A DNA stretch of 64,000 nt from Micromussa lordhowensis (GCA_964020085.1 OZ026597.1:6269394-6333393); one strand, 5' to 3'. Counted from the stretch's first letter, positions 19,911 to 31,424 are shown. Numbers and translations are program-made. Notes: generated by a model not told the origin, from the sequence alone.

Positions 19911-20852
19911 GTAAAAAAGATAGTTTAAGAATGCTTTTCTTAATGGCAAGCTAATCTTAATGATACGGTGTCAGTTCTCTTGGTCTCACGAAATGAAGAG
20001 AAACATAGAATGGCGGAGACACGCCACCTTTGAAGCACTTTGTTGGCTTTTTTGTGTGATGGAAAAGCCGAAATAACGGTCACACAACTGTGGAAATCGT
20101 GCAGAAATAGCGTTTTTGTCAAAACAACGGAGTCATTCACATAAAATACAGTGAAAAACAGACTTACCTAAAGAAAACGTCTTTGGAGGAGCAAAGACGA
20201 TGAATTCTCTTCGTCCGTTCGGCAGTCAGTTGAGTAAACATTAAGAATTCGCCTCTAACTAACTCCGTAAAAACTAAATTCTTATACTAAGACGTTCTGA
20301 GGTAAGATGGGTCTGTTATCTTACTATGAGATTTATAGTCATCTTAAGTAAAGACATATTTCCATCTTACTTTAGATGATAAAGTCTTAAAATCAGACCT
20401 CTGAGGTTAGAGGAAATTTAATCTTAAAATAAGACTGGAAATAACTTAAACAAGATCTTTCAAATCTTAACTTAAGATTGAAAATTGGCTTATACCAGAA
20501 CTCTTATATTGAGACGCTTATCGACTTAATTTAAGATTTAAAACTAAGAAAATGTCTTCAAAAATGCAACCTCTCCCAGAAAATTACACCAAGGACACAA
20601 AATTGACGTTACTATAGAACCATTTTTCCAAGTTTATTGTGCTGAATAAATCATTCCTTTACTTTGCGTCACTCTTTCATTATTTAAGCATATCTATTTT
20701 ATACCACAGGGCGCCTACACAATCTGTCTGGGTAGCTGATTGTTATTTTATAGTAAATGTACTAGATTTACCGTTTGCCTCACCTATAGTCGTCATATAT
20801 CGCTAACTGTGTATGAAAATCAATGATAAATAAACGTTGAATTAAGGGGGCA

Positions 20853-20889
<37 letters not shown>

Positions 20890-20951
20890 TATTGCAAGAT
20901 AATTTGGTTTTATCAACTGGGTTGATAATGTGAATTGTCCACCGTAAAGAG

Positions 20952-20997
20952 ATTCGGAAGCTGACGTTTCGAGCGCTAGCCCTTCGTCGGAGCGAAT
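20952..20997 (-). ncRNA. Hammerhead-ribozyme-like motif in the inverted arm
   Basis: On the minus strand it reads the same core as at 23721-23766: CGACGA, a short GGGC/GCGCTC stem, CGAAA, then CGTC. A partial second copy of its 5' side (21001-21017) lies next to it. The same U-to-C change is present as in the sense copy. Confidence 0.5.
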
Positions 20998-21373
20998 CCC
21001 TTCGTCGGAGCGAATTACCTTGCCTGTGGTGTATAGTCGTCCTTTCGTCTCAAAAGCGGTTTTTAAAGCGATTTTGAATGAATTTGAGTTCGCCGTTGAC
21101 TGTTCTTTATAATAGAGAGACAAGGGTGGAAACCTTGTTTTGAAAGCGTTCCAGCGCCGGGGCGATTTTTTCCCCCAAAATCGCATCGCTTTGCTTTCAA
21201 ACGTCGCAGCATAAAGGTCAAAAGATTCACGATTCTTCTCGTACCTTCCAATCGAAAATCCATCCAAACGGCCCGGAGCTAGCCCTCGAAGAAAATCAAA
21301 ATCCCACAGTATTCGAGCGACTGTAATGCGTAGCAAGATCTACGTCAGCCACAAACCGTCACGCTGATTTGCC

Positions 21374-21418
21374 CCATTCTGATTGGACGACGTTCGAACG
21401 TCGTCCAATCAGAATGGT
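21374..21418. repeat. Palindromic junction of the two Penelope arms
   Basis: ccattctgattggacgacgt is followed immediately by its reverse complement, a perfect palindrome of about 45 bp. It marks the head-to-head joint between inverted copies. The motif ccaatcagaatgg reappears at 23878-23890, where a new 5' end seems to start. Confidence 0.8.
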
Positions 21419-21501
21419 CACTTGAAAGCCTGAGCACCGTAGTTACTATTCCAGAAAATCTTTCGCTTTCCGATGCAGAGAAATCCGTCCTTAGCAAGGG
21501 C

Positions 21502-23628
21502 TTGAATTTTGTTCCTATATCCAAAAACCTTGACGAATTCTCGGTTAAGCAAGATGTTGAAAAATTTCTTCGCCGCGTTCAACTTAAAGCCTTTTTCCAT
21601 GACAAAGAGGATGATTCTAACACCTCGGACAAAGATATTTTCGAGACGCTTCAGACTCGAAAATCGAAGTGGACTCCCCCAGAGGGCCAGTTCGCCTCTT
21701 TAGATTTTTTCATCAACAAATGCCGTCATGACATCAACAAACTAAATTTCAATCGTAACACCAAATTTTCAAACCTTTCTTCGGAAGAGAGGGCGGCGCT
21801 TAAAAATCTTAGTAAGCGCAAAGACATAATTGTGAAAGCGGCCGACAAAGGCGGCGCTTTGGTTGTTTGGCGGGCCGACCTCTACCAAAAAGAAGCTTTG
21901 CGGCAACTTTCCGACACCTCTTTTTATGCCAAAGTTGATAAAGATCTCACTTCCACTAACCAACAAATTGTCAAGAGCACCATTAACGAACTTATAGTAA
22001 AACAAGATTTACCGGCTACTGCTACAAATCTCATCATCACCACTCCTAGAACTTCATGTATTTACTTTTTGCCTAAAATTCACAAACCTAACAACCCAGG
22101 CCGACCTATCGTCTCTGCGTGTAGTTGCCCTACCGAACTCATTTCTAGCTATTTAGACAAAATTATGGCACCTATCGTCAGATCTTTACCGTCTTATGTT
22201 AAAGACAGTCAACACGCACTTCAAATTTTTCGCGATTTCAATTTCCTGGGTGAAGACAAACTTATTTTTACTATGGACATTACATCCCTTTACACCGTCA
22301 TCCCTAATGGCGAAGGTCTTCTAGCCCTCAAACATTTTTTTGATTTACGCACTGTTAAGGAACCAAGCTCGGAAACACTGCTCCGCCTGGCTGAACTAGT
22401 TTTAACACTAAATTGTTTTTCATTCGCTACCAGTTATTATAAACAAATCAATGGTGTGGCCATGGGCACCAAAATGGGACCCAGCTACGCCAATCTTTTC
22501 GTAGGCTACATTGAACACGAATTTTTTAATCAATACAACGGTCCTAAACCTGAGCTATACCGTCGCTACATTGACGATTGTGTCGGCGCCACTTCCTCTA
22601 CCAGAGAGGAACTCAATCAATTTATAACTGCTGTTAATTCGTTTCATCCGGCTCTTAAGTATACCTGGGAAATTTCCAATACTTCTTTGGCATTTCTAGA
22701 TATCAAAGTTTCTGTCGAAGGCAACGGTTTATGCACCAGTGTGCACTACAAACCCACAGATTCTCATAGCTATTTGTTGTATTCATCTTCACATCCATCA
22801 CACGTCAAGAATTCTATTCCTTATTCTCAGTTTCTTAGACTTCGTCGCCTTTGTAGTGAGGACTCTGATTTTTCCTTTAAATCAGAGGAAATGTGCAATT
22901 TTTTCGACAAACGTGGATATCCTGCCTCTGTTGTTCAAGCAGGCCATCATCGTGCCCAACAAATTGATCGGCAGTCAGCACTACAAACGTCTCAGAAGGA
23001 GAATAATAATAGAATTCCATTCACCCTCAAATTTCACCCTCACAATCACGCAGTAAAATCCATCATTCTCAAAAACTTTAAATTACTTCAAAATGATCCC
23101 GATACTGGTAGAATCTTTTCGCAACCGCCATTAATTTCATTCAAACGCGACAAAAACATAGGTAACTTTTTAGTTAGAAGTGCATTCAAAACGACTGAAC
23201 AACCTGGAACTTTTAAATGCGCACGCGCGCGATGTAAAACATGTCCTTTCATTTACAACGTTGAGAAATTGTCGGGACCCAAGCGATCCATTAAGATCAC
23301 AGATCAATTTACCTGTACCTCAGCCAATGTCATCTACTGTATAACTTGCACTCTTTGCAAAAAGTTATATATCGGCGAAACAGGTAGACGACTAGGCGAC
23401 CGTTTCCGAGAACACCTTCGCGACGTAGAGAAAGACGATAAAGACGCTTCTAAACCGGTTGCTAGACACTTTAATATGCGGAATCATTCTAAGCAACATA
23501 TGGCAGTCTGCGGCCTCTCCCTACATCAAGGAGGCACAGAAAGCCGTAAAACTCTTGAACAAAGATTTATTTTTCAAATCGGCACTCTTAATCCTCACGG
23601 TATCAACGAACGCTTTTCATTCAACTAA
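21502..23628 (+). CDS. Penelope-like reverse transcriptase with GIY-YIG endonuclease, intact ORF
   Basis: 708 codons from the TTG at 21502. The frame is open further upstream (LSDAEKSVLSKGLNFVP), to at least 21390, so the true start is earlier or lies in the lost 5' part. RT motifs: KAADKGGALVVW (about 111-122), FLPKIHKPNNPGRP, motif A FTMDITSLYT (about 256), GVAMGTKMGPSYAN (about 318), motif C YRRYIDDCVG (about 353) and FLDIKV. Then CARARCKTC (about 573) and GIY-YIG residues VIYC...KLYIGETGRRLGDRFREH (about 610-640), ending GINERFSFN. No stops or frameshifts, so it could be active. The presumed role is TPRT-type retrotransposition. Confidence 0.93.
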   Translation: MNFVPISKNLDEFSVKQDVEKFLRRVQLKAFFHDKEDDSNTSDKDIFETLQTRKSKWTPPEGQFASLDFFINKCRHDINKLNFNRNTKFSNLSSEERAALKNLSKRKDIIVKAADKGGALVVWRADLYQKEALRQLSDTSFYAKVDKDLTSTNQQIVKSTINELIVKQDLPATATNLIITTPRTSCIYFLPKIHKPNNPGRPIVSACSCPTELISSYLDKIMAPIVRSLPSYVKDSQHALQIFRDFNFLGEDKLIFTMDITSLYTVIPNGEGLLALKHFFDLRTVKEPSSETLLRLAELVLTLNCFSFATSYYKQINGVAMGTKMGPSYANLFVGYIEHEFFNQYNGPKPELYRRYIDDCVGATSSTREELNQFITAVNSFHPALKYTWEISNTSLAFLDIKVSVEGNGLCTSVHYKPTDSHSYLLYSSSHPSHVKNSIPYSQFLRLRRLCSEDSDFSFKSEEMCNFFDKRGYPASVVQAGHHRAQQIDRQSALQTSQKENNNRIPFTLKFHPHNHAVKSIILKNFKLLQNDPDTGRIFSQPPLISFKRDKNIGNFLVRSAFKTTEQPGTFKCARARCKTCPFIYNVEKLSGPKRSIKITDQFTCTSANVIYCITCTLCKKLYIGETGRRLGDRFREHLRDVEKDDKDASKPVARHFNMRNHSKQHMAVCGLSLHQGGTESRKTLEQRFIFQIGTLNPHGINERFSFN

Positions 23629-23720
23629 TTCATTCTGTTGTTTTTCACGTTGCCAGGCACCAACCAATAGCGTAGCTCCACATTTCTGTATATAAACCAC
23701 ACACAACCCACAATTCCTTG

Positions 23721-23766
23721 ATTCGCTCCGACGAAGGGCTAACGCTCGAAACGTCAGCTTCCGAAT
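23721..23766 (+). ncRNA. Hammerhead-ribozyme-like motif in the Penelope 3' region
   Basis: attcgct pairs with agc and cgaat on the far side (stem I). The core reads C-CGACGA, then GGGC-taac-GCTC (stem II), GAAA, a minimal stem III and the cleavage triplet GTC. The layout matches the minimal type I hammerheads reported from Penelope-like elements. The one departure is C where CUGANGA needs U, which would be expected to weaken or abolish cleavage. Catalysis cannot be judged from sequence. Confidence 0.55.
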
Positions 23767-23828
23767 CTCTTTACGGTGGACAATTCACATTATCAACCCA
23801 GTTGATAAAACCAAATTATCTTGCAATA

Positions 23829-23865
<37 letters not shown>

Positions 23866-23951
23866 TGCCCCCTTTATCCAATCAGAATGGAGACGGTTTG
23901 TGGCTGGCATAGGTTTCGCGCGAGAATACGAAGCAACAAAGGGAAGAAATT

Positions 23952-24650
23952 ATGGCGGACTCTTTGCCTATTTTACTTGCTTTGGAGTTGTTCCACGACC
24001 CCTGAAGTTACTGAAAACAAGCGGTGTATTAGGCGAGGACGACGACATATCGTTGTTCATGTAGCAAGCTCTCGCAAGCGTAGGAATTGAAATCGAGTCC
24101 GCAAGCTCTTCACTCGCGCTGTCATGCCAACCGGAAGGATACCACTTGGAAACGGATCTGGGCGAGCTGCCATCCTACCCTCAAAGAAAGTTTTAGCTTT
24201 CCTTTGGAGTATGGTCAACCAAGAGCCTGCTCGAGCAGTTGACAGACAGGTTCGACTAGAAGCTCCCGCCATGTTGTTCGATTTCCGGGCTCGGATCGAG
24301 AAACTGGCCCGAGTAGGAATGGTCGAATGGAACAGAATTTTCCGGTTATTCCGATTTTTCGGAATTTTACAGTCAACCTCCCGAGGTACACCCAAATTCC
24401 GGAAAATGTCTGTTGCATTCGCTCTTCTACCCGGAATTTCAGGAATTTTTGGTCGAATGGAAAGCGCCACTCATTTTTCGTCAATTCGACAGCTTTACAT
24501 GCAGCATGCAAGCATCCTAGACTCAGTCACTGTGTGAGAAACTTCGGGATTGCCCCACTTCTGCAGCTGACATCCGAAGCCTTCTTGAATGCAGAACTCT
24601 TGTGTGGAGAAAAGTTGAGTCGTTGAATTTGAGTGAATATCAAATCCAGA
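23952..24650 (+). pseudogene. Decayed PIF/Harbinger transposase fragment
   Basis: A Met-led frame MADSLPILLALELFHDP ends at a stop. A later frame has ILPSKKVLAFLWSMVNQEPA, which resembles the HARBI1-family stretch around LxxFLWYMANQ. The rest is broken by frameshifts and by an insertion-like segment (24262-24470) rich in ccgaattt/ccggaat inverted motifs. The DDE catalytic region is missing. Together with the TAA target it supports the Harbinger assignment of the host element. Confidence 0.45.
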
Positions 24651-25121
24651 ATCCACCGGGAATAGCTTTCTATAGAAAGCTATTCCCAGGTTAAGCGGTT
24701 ATCTCATCATTCAACCGTAAGACGTGCTCCCGCTTAATTAATATGCTATCATCTTGACAACCTGTTCAGCGTCTTAAAATAAAGTTAAGATCAAATATCA
24801 TCTTAATATAATATCCTTTTTCTCAAATTAAGTTAGAAGCGTCTTGGACAAGAGCCGCGAAATCTTAAGTGAGATATGTACGTCTTGCAATAAGATATGC
24901 CCACCGTCTAAAATTAAGACCTTCATTCCTCTTACGATTTACCAAGTCACTTTTAGTCTTAAAGTAAGACGATTAAAAATGCTATCATTAAATTTAAGAT
25001 GAATTTGTCTTAATCAAAAAAGTCAGATCTTATAATAAGATGACTTTATCTTATTTTAGGAGTACCTTTATCTTACTCAAGAAGATTTTAATCTTAATGT
25101 AAGATTTTAGTTTTTACGGAG

Positions 25122-26458
25122 TAAAATTGCAAACCTGACGCCTGCGATCATCGAGCTATCTGTTTCTATTTATATGAGAATGCCGAGAACGAAAGTAAAT
25201 CTCGTAAGAGGTGATTTCGGTTAGCCTGCGAACACAGACGGATTTTGGTAAGATATTCAAATTTTATATAGTTGTAATCATTATGATTGTGCAAATAAAA
25301 TGCAAATTGACAATGCTGAGTAATCCTCAAACTGCTCTATATATTCAAAATTGCGTTTGTAAAAGACCAACTGAATTTGAACACCAAGATTACAAAAGCA
25401 GCCTATGTTCACCTTATTAAGAATAACCATATCACTGTAGCTATAACAATATTTTGTTTTGGGGCTGGCTTGAATTACATTCAACTTCTTTGCCATGTAA
25501 TTAAAAATCCAGCCACAATTATAATTTACCAACCACATCACCATCTCCCACACAATTTATTAGAGATGGACGTTTTTGGGTGGACAGCGACTTTGGCTGG
25601 AAGTCATGATTTGTGTAATACTGTGCATGATCCCACCAGTTTTACAGCCGTTGCTGGAACATAGAGAAGCTTTAGGTTTGACATTGTGCTGAAAATGTGA
25701 GTGTTAATTTTTCCTGTTGCTCATTTTTGTAGCCTCTAACAAAGGATACTTGTCGAATATTACTTGTGATTTGACTTTTAATATGCAGGTGACATTTTAG
25801 GCCAATTCATCTTTTCTTTTTCATCTAGAATTCATCCTAATCCCTACCACATGATCTTAAGAGGCACCAATTCTAAAACAAAACAGTACCTCCTGTCATT
25901 TTTTTCGGCTTGATACCTTAAAAGGTACTGCAAAATCTCATGCTGTGGATCTTCACCCTAAAAGGTATAACCAAAATGGGAATCCTCCCCACTGGGTCTG
26001 CTGCACCCCATGCTCTTGACCTTACCCTGCATTTTGCACTCAACTGAACATCTTGTATGACCGAGTGGAGTCAACCGATGATCTTTCTTGCACAGGTCAG
26101 ATGCTCAAACCGCTGAGATACAGTAGGCTTATGGCAAGTCTGCTGGTTTGTTACACGTAGGTTCATTTTGTTATTTGAATTTTTTTTTTTTAAATAATTG
26201 TCATTGAATTTCAAATTTATGTCTTAGGGTAACAAGAACGTGTGAGAACAAATTAGTAGACTTGGATGTAATTTGGATGGGTTCACAAGTCTGTTGTTTG
26301 CCAAACATTCACACATATTTCAAGATTAACAATTAGATCCTGTAATATCTTAAGAATGGGGTTTTAAGTGTGTCGGGATGCGGCTACATGTACATTACAA
26401 ACTTTTGAATCCATCACCTTGGTTTCAACATAAAATTTGACATTTCTTTTTTTTGCAG
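25122..26458 (+). other. U2 intron, part after the Harbinger element
   Basis: No gene. Up to about 25500 it follows the U1 intron (8690-9120), then shows sequence not found in the other units (25500-26050). It rejoins U1 homology near 26090 (cagatgctcaaaccgctgag, as at 11512). A deletion and replacement relative to U1 is the simplest reading. It ends with the acceptor tttcttttttttgcag. Confidence 0.6.
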
Positions 26459-27485
26459 ACAAATGTAATTCTTCAAAAAGTTATCAGGTTGCAAAAAGCA
26501 TGAACAAACTCTCACTGGAATAAGGTCATCAACCTATTAGATATCAAGTCAACCTGTTAGAAACATGAACAAACTCACACAGGAGAGAAGCCAATATACA
26601 TGCAAGCATTGTAAAAAGTGCTTTAGCTACTCATCACAATGCAAGCAACATGAACGAAGTCACACAGGAGAGAAGCCATATACATGCAAGCATTGTACAA
26701 AGTGCTTTAGCCAGTCATCAAATTGCAAGGAACATGAACGAACTCACACAGGAGAGAAGCCATATACATGCAGACATTGTAAAAAGTGCTTTAGCTACTC
26801 ATCACACTGCAAGCGACATGAACGAACTCACACAGGAGAGAAACCATATACATGCAAGTATTGTCAAAAGTGCTTTAGCCAGTCATCAGACTGCAAGATG
26901 CATGAACATGCTCACACAGGAGAGAAGCCATATACATGCAAACATTGTAACAAGTGCTTTAGCAACTCATCAAACTGCAAGAAACATGAACGAATTCACA
27001 CGGGAGAGAGGCCATATACATGCAAGAATTGTGATATGCGCTTTAGTAACTCATCAGCTTGTAAGCAACATGAACGAATTCACACAAGAGAGAAGCCATA
27101 TACATGCAAACATTGTAACAAGTGCTTTAGCAACTCATCAAACTGCAAAAAACATGAACAAATTCACACAGGAGAAATGTCGTACACATGCAAGCATTGT
27201 AGAAAGACCTTTAGTCAGTTGCCAAGCTGCAAGAAGCACGAAGAAAGCCATGCAAGAGCCAGCTCTTTCAAACGGAAGCAACATGATCAGTACTTCAAAC
27301 CAAGAAGAGACCTTCAGGAGCCAGCTGCAACTCTCAGTGGCAAGAAATCTTGTATGCTGTCTTCTTTGACTGAAGAAAATTCAAGCCAAGTTGAAAGCCT
27401 GACGTGTTGGATTTGTCTGAAGGAATTTAGTAGCGAGGCATGTGTCTTCCAACATTACGACGAACATATGACAGAAGGGAAGTGA
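26459..27485 (+). CDS. C2H2 zinc-finger protein, main exon (U2, damaged 5' end)
   Basis: After the acceptor at 26458, the first finger is degenerate and interrupted by stops, and a 1-bp insertion sits in the first linker (agaagccaatatac). From about 26590 the frame is clean: eight intact fingers, FSYSSQCKQH, FSQSSNCKEH, FSYSSHCKRH, FSQSSDCKMH, FSNSSNCKKH, FSNSSACKQH, FSNSSNCKKH and FSQLPSCKKH, then a spacer and the invariant last finger CWICLKEFSSEACVFQHYDEH. A product from the ATG at 26565 would enter the finger frame after a few residues. It may be a gene with a new start or an early pseudogene. It is the longest intact array in the window. Confidence 0.75.
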
Positions 27486-29165
27486 GACAGAAATTCAAGG
27501 ATAGAAATCTTGTCCTTTACATGTATTTTGCACTAGCAATTGTTACTGTGTATCTTGAGCTTGTGGCAACAAGTTTGCTATAATGGAAGAAAATCAGTCC
27601 TGGAAGGATTTCAGTTAATTTTTTTCAAACCAGAGGAATTTGAAAATGCCAGCTTTGTGTTTTATTGTGGATGCCGGGAAATCATTTTGCTAAATGAAGC
27701 TTTCCGAAAACAATAACACTGCAGTAATCATGATATTCCCCTGCTCGAGTTTTACTCAACACAAGAATGATGCAAAATGACTGGTTCTTGTTGCATTTTC
27801 AAATTCCTCTGGCAAACTGTGGACAGGACCTTATATAGCCACTGGGAGAAACATCTGTGCATGAAGACACTTCAGTGAAGAATCAATTAATTAATGATTA
27901 TTCAGTATAATAATTATACTGAATAATCTAATCACAATAATTATTATTATGTGATTAGATAATCCAGTCCAAACAAATGTTCTTGTTAAGTCAATCTTTC
28001 AGAGAAACTGCATAATTTTAGTTCCATATCTCGAATGAAGGTACAGGAGTGATTTATTTAATTAATACATAACATGTACATGTATGGGAACTCTATTGCA
28101 CAGACCATATGAGCATGTATCAGTTAGTGTTGATTCTTACCGTACCCAAATTCAGAATTAGCCAGTCAGAAGCCATGTCTACTGTCCTCATAAAATAAGT
28201 TCTTTTTATTTGATGTGTGTCAAATTGAAAGAGGTTTTCAAAATATAATATTAAGCTTGCATTTATAGATTGACTGTTTGTATTGATGACTTAAAAGGTG
28301 TTAAAACTTCCCCCAAAACTGTTGTTGTTTGTCCTTATTAGTCAAAGATGACCATGACATCTCCAAAACTACAGTGTAAACTGTCGGTTCCTCCTCATTT
28401 GCCAGTTGTTTGCCAATAGTCCTGAGTGGTTTCTAAACTGTAGCTGAAATTTTCCAGATTCCTGGAATTTGGATGGGGTAAATATATGATGACATCCTGG
28501 ATAATTTTGTTGGCATACCAGGCTAGTTTTGTTTAGTTTTAATTAGTTTAAATTGGTAAGGTTCATTTTGTAAACAAATGTATCGACTGAGGAGAACAAA
28601 TTGGCTCTTTCACAGCCCTGCACCAATAATTATTTAAAGAGAACAGGTTTTCCTGCAGGGGTGCTATGTTGTGGAACAGCCTTCCTCATGAACTTTAATC
28701 TACAATTTCTTTAAGCAATTTTAAAATGTTTACTGCGTCATTACAGCTTTGAATGAGACACAGCATCCTTGAAAAGCAGTTTTAGTGACATGATAGGATT
28801 TCATTCTTATAATACTACAGTGTATATTAGTTATTAGTTAGTTAAGCTAGGCAGACTTAGATATTATACTTTTAAATTGTGCTGAAGGAATTTGTACCAT
28901 GTAGTAAATAAAGTTATAAATCAATCAATCACTGTATAGGGAAAACTGTTACTACAGTTAATAACTACCTTTTGACTTGTCAGCTCATATTGTGCTAGCA
29001 TTGAGTTATTGCTAGAGGTTTCTCATGTCGCTAAAGTGTCGTTAAATAGTTTGCTTTGTGTTAAGTAGTTTTACTTTCTGTATAGTGATTTGATTCTACG
29101 TAGTAATTGTATTAAGAAATGTTCCATGCGTGGGGGGGACTCCCATGTAAAAAGGACAGGGGGGT
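27486..29165 (+). repeat. Duplicated 3' flank of the U2 gene (type alpha)
   Basis: No gene. It is colinear with 2509-4160, including the AT-rich palindrome (about 27895-27962) and the LINE tail relic at 28555-28933. It ends in the ggggggactcccatgtaaaa element end, after which U0 and U2 part. Confidence 0.75.
28555..28933 (+). mobile_element. CR1/L2-type LINE 3'-end relic (U2 copy)
   Basis: The sister of 3590-3953, with the same broken WNSLPHEL-type coding tail and the caatcaatc end. Small differences include an inserted acagtgt near 28818. Confidence 0.6.
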
Positions 29166-29765
29166 GCTCACTGGATGAAGTCTTTCCTGCAATCGAGATT
29201 GCAATCCTCTTCGCGAAGCCGAGTGTATGGAGGAGAGAGAAGTTGTAAACGTTGATTGTTCGAACTATGGTCGACTATACTTCACTAACCGTTTCCACTT
29301 TGGATGGGTCGTACGGATACAATCTCGCAGGCCAGCTCTTGTTCGTGAAGGAGACGAATAACCTCATTCTTCTTGTTTTCGTCAATCTCGAGAGTTAACT
29401 ACGGAAAAAAAGCCAACAAAACCACTCTTGAAACAAAGTTCTAGCGGCTAACAACAATACAGAGAGAATCCATGTAGCAGAAATAGAGATGTACTTACCC
29501 GTACGCGATTTCCTTTTCCAATGTCAGCTCAACCTAACATTGTACAAACTTTTTTCACACGTCAGATAATTTAGCTTTGAGATTAAAAAATTGGTTTCGG
29601 AATGAGAACCTTTATTGGTCTTTGTAAGCGTTGTGCGAACTAATAGCTGATATAGAGACTTGCGTGTATCGCGACCCGGAGATGTTGACAGCTCCGTGTC
29701 TAGAATGAAATGACTGACTGCTCGCCCAGTCCAAGGTTCCTTATATAGCGCGGGTCCTTGTTTAA
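29166..29765. other. U2-specific segment, no gene recognised
   Basis: It replaces the 150 bp found at this place in U0 (4160-4307). It has no supported ORF and no clear relative elsewhere in the window. It could be part of another repeat; ends and duplications are not visible. Confidence 0.4.
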
Positions 29766-30859
29766 GGACGTTCGCGTGAAAATATTCTACTTGATAGATT
29801 TTCTTCCAACTCCTAATGCGGGCAGACAATGAATTACTTGTCTCAGCAATGAAAAAAATTGTGGGTCACGGACTTTGTTTCAGAGATAAAGCATGCGGAA
29901 AACAAGTCTGATTTTGAAAAATAGGCGCGCGTAAATCAACATGATCTCCAGGGTTTTATATTATAAATAAAATATCAAAGATGAATCAACAGAGACAAAC
30001 TATCCTAGTAATATTTTGTATAAGTGACTCTGTTGCGTTAATAATTCCTAATGTTGCCAATTTTTCCACAGAACCTTTAAGAGGCATTTGAAACTGCCGC
30101 ACAGATAAACGAGGAGCCAAAAAGAACTGAATTCGATGGTGCATTTTGCCAAAAAATTGTAATAGATACTGCTACCAGTGTTGCCATCGGTGATAGACAT
30201 TCTCTTGAATTGTTTTTTGTAATCCGATTAAAAGATTTCTTTCTTTACTTAATTTTCGGTGGCCTCTGTCCACCTTCGCAAGAGTTGGAAGATAAAAGTT
30301 CGTTATTGATCGCACTACAACCCCTCGCTTGTTACCATTTTCCCTCGCTTCAGCTCTTCCGATATGTCAATCAACACAAGAGATTGCGCAAATAACAACA
30401 ACCAATACAAATCGATATTTCAGCACTTACAGTGTCTTGTCTTAAAGTGTTAGAAGTCTAGTAGGTCTGCCACCATGTTGTAAACTGAGAGAATCGAATC
30501 CAAACAAAGGATTATATAGCTGCTGTTGCAATGCACCATGGACCGGTGACATCATAAGCAGCCAATGGGAAGGTTCCACATTACCGTGACGTCATGCATC
30601 ACTCAAAGTTCAATGTCCTTGTTTGGTCACAAAATTGATAGAAGGGGACTGGAGAAAATCTTCAGTACATTTTATGCAATGTAGGAAACTGCATATTGAA
30701 AAAACTGCTTTCCTGACCATATTTGGGCGTTCATGCATAATGTTTCCTCATTAAGAATCAAGTCGGCCATTTTCTTGGTCACGTGTTCAAAATCCAGGTC
30801 TCTTATTGGTCCATTCAAAAAATACTTGATTATGATTGGTTAGGGGCCGGTTAAGCCAC

Positions 30860-31413
30860 TTATACTACGCCATGACTCCAAGAAAAGCCTCTTGTGGTAG
30901 TTGTTAACACCATGTTCGAAGATGTGGGCGTGTCGTGGGTGGATGTTGTGATCATTGCTGATTCGCTGTTGCTCGCGCGGCCTGGATCATGCTCGGCCCC
31001 GCGCGACTTCCACAAGCGCTCGCTTTCCCAAACGTAGATGAATGCACAGTCATGGCAGCTCACTTTGTAGACGATCCCTTGGACCCGGTCGATCACTGGT
31101 CGTTCCTTTAGCTTCTTAAATATCTGAACCAATGTTTTTACCGTCCTAATGGTTGGCCGAACGCGAAATTTCCGTAGGACGTGGCCCACTTGATTGGACG
31201 CACCATTCACATAAGGAAGGACCGCAAACCCAAAGGCCTCTCCTGTGACTGTCTGGGTTCGGTCTTGTTGCTAAGGCACTTCCTCAACAGACTACCAGAA
31301 TAGCCATTCGCTGTTAAATCGCTCAAAACGCGTTCCCGCTCATTGGTTCTTAGTTCAGGACGCGAAGGGAGGAGGTTTGCTTTGTTGAGGAGTGTTCTCA
31401 ACACAGCTTGCTG
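30860..31413 (-). pseudogene. Penelope-like fragment: linker and GIY-YIG part (U2 copy)
   Basis: On the minus strand it encodes LPSRPELRTNERERVLSDL, RVQGIVYKVSCHDCAFIYVW and beyond. The glycine of YVGES is Trp here. The second frame continues past the same frameshift seen at 4710-5316, so the lesion predates duplication. It is cut at its 5' side by the Tx1-like LINE. Confidence 0.75.
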
Positions 31414-31424
31414 ATGTTGCTTAT

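Larger units (their letters stand above)
20846..23890 (+). mobile_element. Penelope-like retroelement with inverted 5' arm
   Basis: The right part (about 21396-23880) is a sense Penelope-like element with one long ORF and a 3' region. The left arm (20846-21396) is an inverted copy of element 5' and 3' sequence: 20846-21010 is the reverse complement of 23716-23874. The two parts meet in a palindrome at 21374-21418 (gacgacgttcgaacgtcgtc core). Inverted partial copies joined to a full copy are known in Penelope-like elements. Both arms carry a hammerhead-like motif. Confidence 0.82.
20263..25121. mobile_element. PIF/Harbinger-type element, 4.86 kb, with nested Penelope element
   Basis: Ends CTCCGTAAAAACTAAA and its exact complement form a 16-bp TIR flanked by TAA on both sides (20260-20262, 25122-25124). 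The empty site is visible in U3 near 35066 (taactaaagttgtaaatctg). A 3-bp TWA duplication and a HARBI1-like fragment at 23952-24650 fit PIF/Harbinger. Both subterminal regions (20280-20560 and 24775-25110) are packed with cttaa/aagat-type short repeats in both orientations, possible transposase-binding sites. Confidence 0.75.

Noticed and set aside
20842..21336. 164-codon minus-strand ORF left of the Penelope ORF
   Set aside because: It is the inverted 5'/3' untranslated arm of the element; the frame runs through the hammerhead-like motif.
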